From NCBI GenBank assembly GCA_038200385.1, contig JBBPYA010000255.1:1-6270 (forward strand): DNA of 6,270 bases. The letters run 5' to 3'. The position numbers and the translations under genes were made by a program. The stretch is from JBBPYA01 sp038200385 (GTDB lineage Bacteria; Actinomycetota; Actinomycetes; Mycobacteriales; Geodermatophilaceae). Positions 5,728 to 6,270 of this stretch are shown here, one piece after another (positions within the stretch are counted from its first letter, which is position 1; each line of letters opens with the position of its first letter). The notes under the pieces were generated by a model, which did no database searches, was not told the DNA's origin, and saw nothing but the letters and a program-made list of their open reading frames with translations.

Positions 5728-6270
5728 AGCAGCCCCGCCTCCTGCATCAGGCTGACCACCTCGGGACCGTTGAGGTTGACCGGGTCGACCACCGGAGCGC
5801 CGAGCCTGTCCAGCGCCGGCAGGGCGGAGTTCGCGGGGACCGCGCTGTTCAGCGTGTACTCCAGGGCGGTGCTGTCCGCGAGTACCTTCTGTCCCTCCGC
5901 GCCGGTCAGGAAGGCGACCAACTGCTGCGCCTCGGCGGCGTGCTTGCTGGACTTCAGTACGCCGGCCCCGGACAGGCTGACGAAGGCGCCGGGATCCTTG
6001 TTGCCGACGAACTTCAGTTTGGTGTTGGCGCTGTTGGCGCCGGACTCGGCCTGGTCCTGGTACCAGTAGTAGTGGTAGATGACGCCGGTTTCGATCTCCC
6101 CCGCGTTCGTCGCCGCCATGACGGCGAAGTTGCTCGGGTAGATCAGGGCGTTGCGCTTGAGGCCGGCCAGCCATTGCGCGGTCGCGTCGCGACCCTCGAT
6201 GGATAGCACCGCGCTGACGATCGCCTGGAAGTCCGCGCCGGCTGCGGCGATCCCGATCTTGCCCTGCCAC
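5724..6270 (-). CDS. fbpA: Ferric-type ABC importer substrate-binding protein (N-terminus beyond window)
   Basis: The last 181 residues are visible, and the frame is open to the right edge. The fragment starts WQGKIGIAAAGADFQAIVSA. This matches the WKGKIGIxPxxxSFQAFVxA region of FutA/FbpA-type solute-binding proteins that I recall, so the internal GTG at 6209 is not the start. The key feature is GVIYHYYWYQ, visible residues 62-71, whose adjacent tyrosines (Tyr67-Tyr68) correspond to the paired Tyr that coordinates Fe(III) in FbpA. Further family segments are DPGAFVSLSGAGVLKSSKH (92-110), AFLTGAEGQKVLAD (119-132) and EYTLNSAVPANSALPAL (137-153). In actinobacteria such proteins are usually lipoproteins on the outer face of the membrane, but the signal region is not in view. 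The stop overlaps the proposed CTG start of the permease. Iron regulation (for example by IdeR) cannot be judged because the promoter lies outside the window. Confidence 0.9.
   Translation of the reverse strand, partial: WQGKIGIAAAGADFQAIVSAVLSIEGRDATAQWLAGLKRNALIYPSNFAVMAATNAGEIETGVIYHYYWYQDQAESGANSANTKLKFVGNKDPGAFVSLSGAGVLKSSKHAAEAQQLVAFLTGAEGQKVLADSTALEYTLNSAVPANSALPALDRLGAPVVDPVNLNGPEVVSLMQEAGLL
5738..5743 (-). promoter_or_regulatory. Shine-Dalgarno for the permease inside the binding-protein gene
   Basis: On the minus strand AGGAGG ends 10 bases before the CTG at 5727, within the last codons of the binding-protein gene. A perfect core ribosome-binding site at a usable distance from the CTGA overlap is the main sequence support for initiation there. 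A second in-frame CTG at 5721 would be 16 bases away, which is less favourable. Confidence 0.6.

Noticed and set aside
5724..6209. Binding protein as a complete short gene starting at GTG 6209
   Set aside because: The frame continues to the window edge with conserved family sequence (WQGKIGIAA), so the gene is truncated by the window rather than starting there.
5728..6270. Permease frame extending to the right edge as a 718-residue protein
   Set aside because: The extension overlaps the well-supported binding-protein gene in another frame and is Arg/Gly-rich shadow sequence.
1..6270. CRISPR array, tRNA, rRNA or riboswitch
   Set aside because: No regularly spaced repeats, no cloverleaf-like or rRNA segments and no recognisable aptamer were seen. 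Noncoding gaps are all under about 75 bases.

Overview
This window comes from a very GC-rich genome with a strong bias for G or C at the third codon position. The protein families and the GTG starts point to a high-GC actinobacterium, but nothing here fixes the genus. Four junctions are tight: two convergent gene pairs separated by only 21 and 26 bases, and two 4-base stop/start overlaps inside a transporter operon.

Layout, left to right. (1) Bases 1-134 (+) are the last 43 codons of a gene that starts outside the window, probably a transposase tail. (2) Bases 156-1061 (-) encode a 301-residue alpha/beta hydrolase of the FrsA-like/COG1073 type. It is divergent from (3) 1132-2196 (+), an unusual fusion of an N-terminal glyoxalase-fold (VOC) domain with two cupin domains, apparently read from a leaderless GTG. 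(4) Bases 2223-2933 (-) encode a COG1926-type phosphoribosyltransferase. (5) Bases 3005-4117 (-), 4114-5727 (-) and 5724 to beyond 6270 (-) are the ATPase, fused two-domain permease and C-terminal part of the substrate-binding protein of an Fe(III)-type (FbpABC/SfuABC) ABC importer. They are transcribed in the order binding protein, permease, ATPase.

How the genes work together: the importer is a textbook unit. The binding protein captures substrate outside the membrane and carries the adjacent tyrosines typical of ferric-binding proteins. The permease forms the channel and the ATPase drives transport. The phosphoribosyltransferase follows 71 bases after the ATPase stop and may or may not be cotranscribed. 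The hydrolase and the VOC-cupin protein share a 70-base divergent intergenic region, which hints at common control but proves no shared pathway.

No previously undescribed multi-gene system is evident. The most noteworthy points are: the permease has no ATG, GTG or TTG in any frame near its expected start, and its best start is a CTG overlapping the upstream stop; the VOC-bicupin fusion has a Gln where the cupin motif usually has Glu; and the ATPase-phosphoribosyltransferase spacer contains overlapping inverted repeats, one of which embeds the ribosome-binding site. No tRNA, rRNA, CRISPR array or riboswitch was recognised. No stretch over 300 bases lacks a gene.
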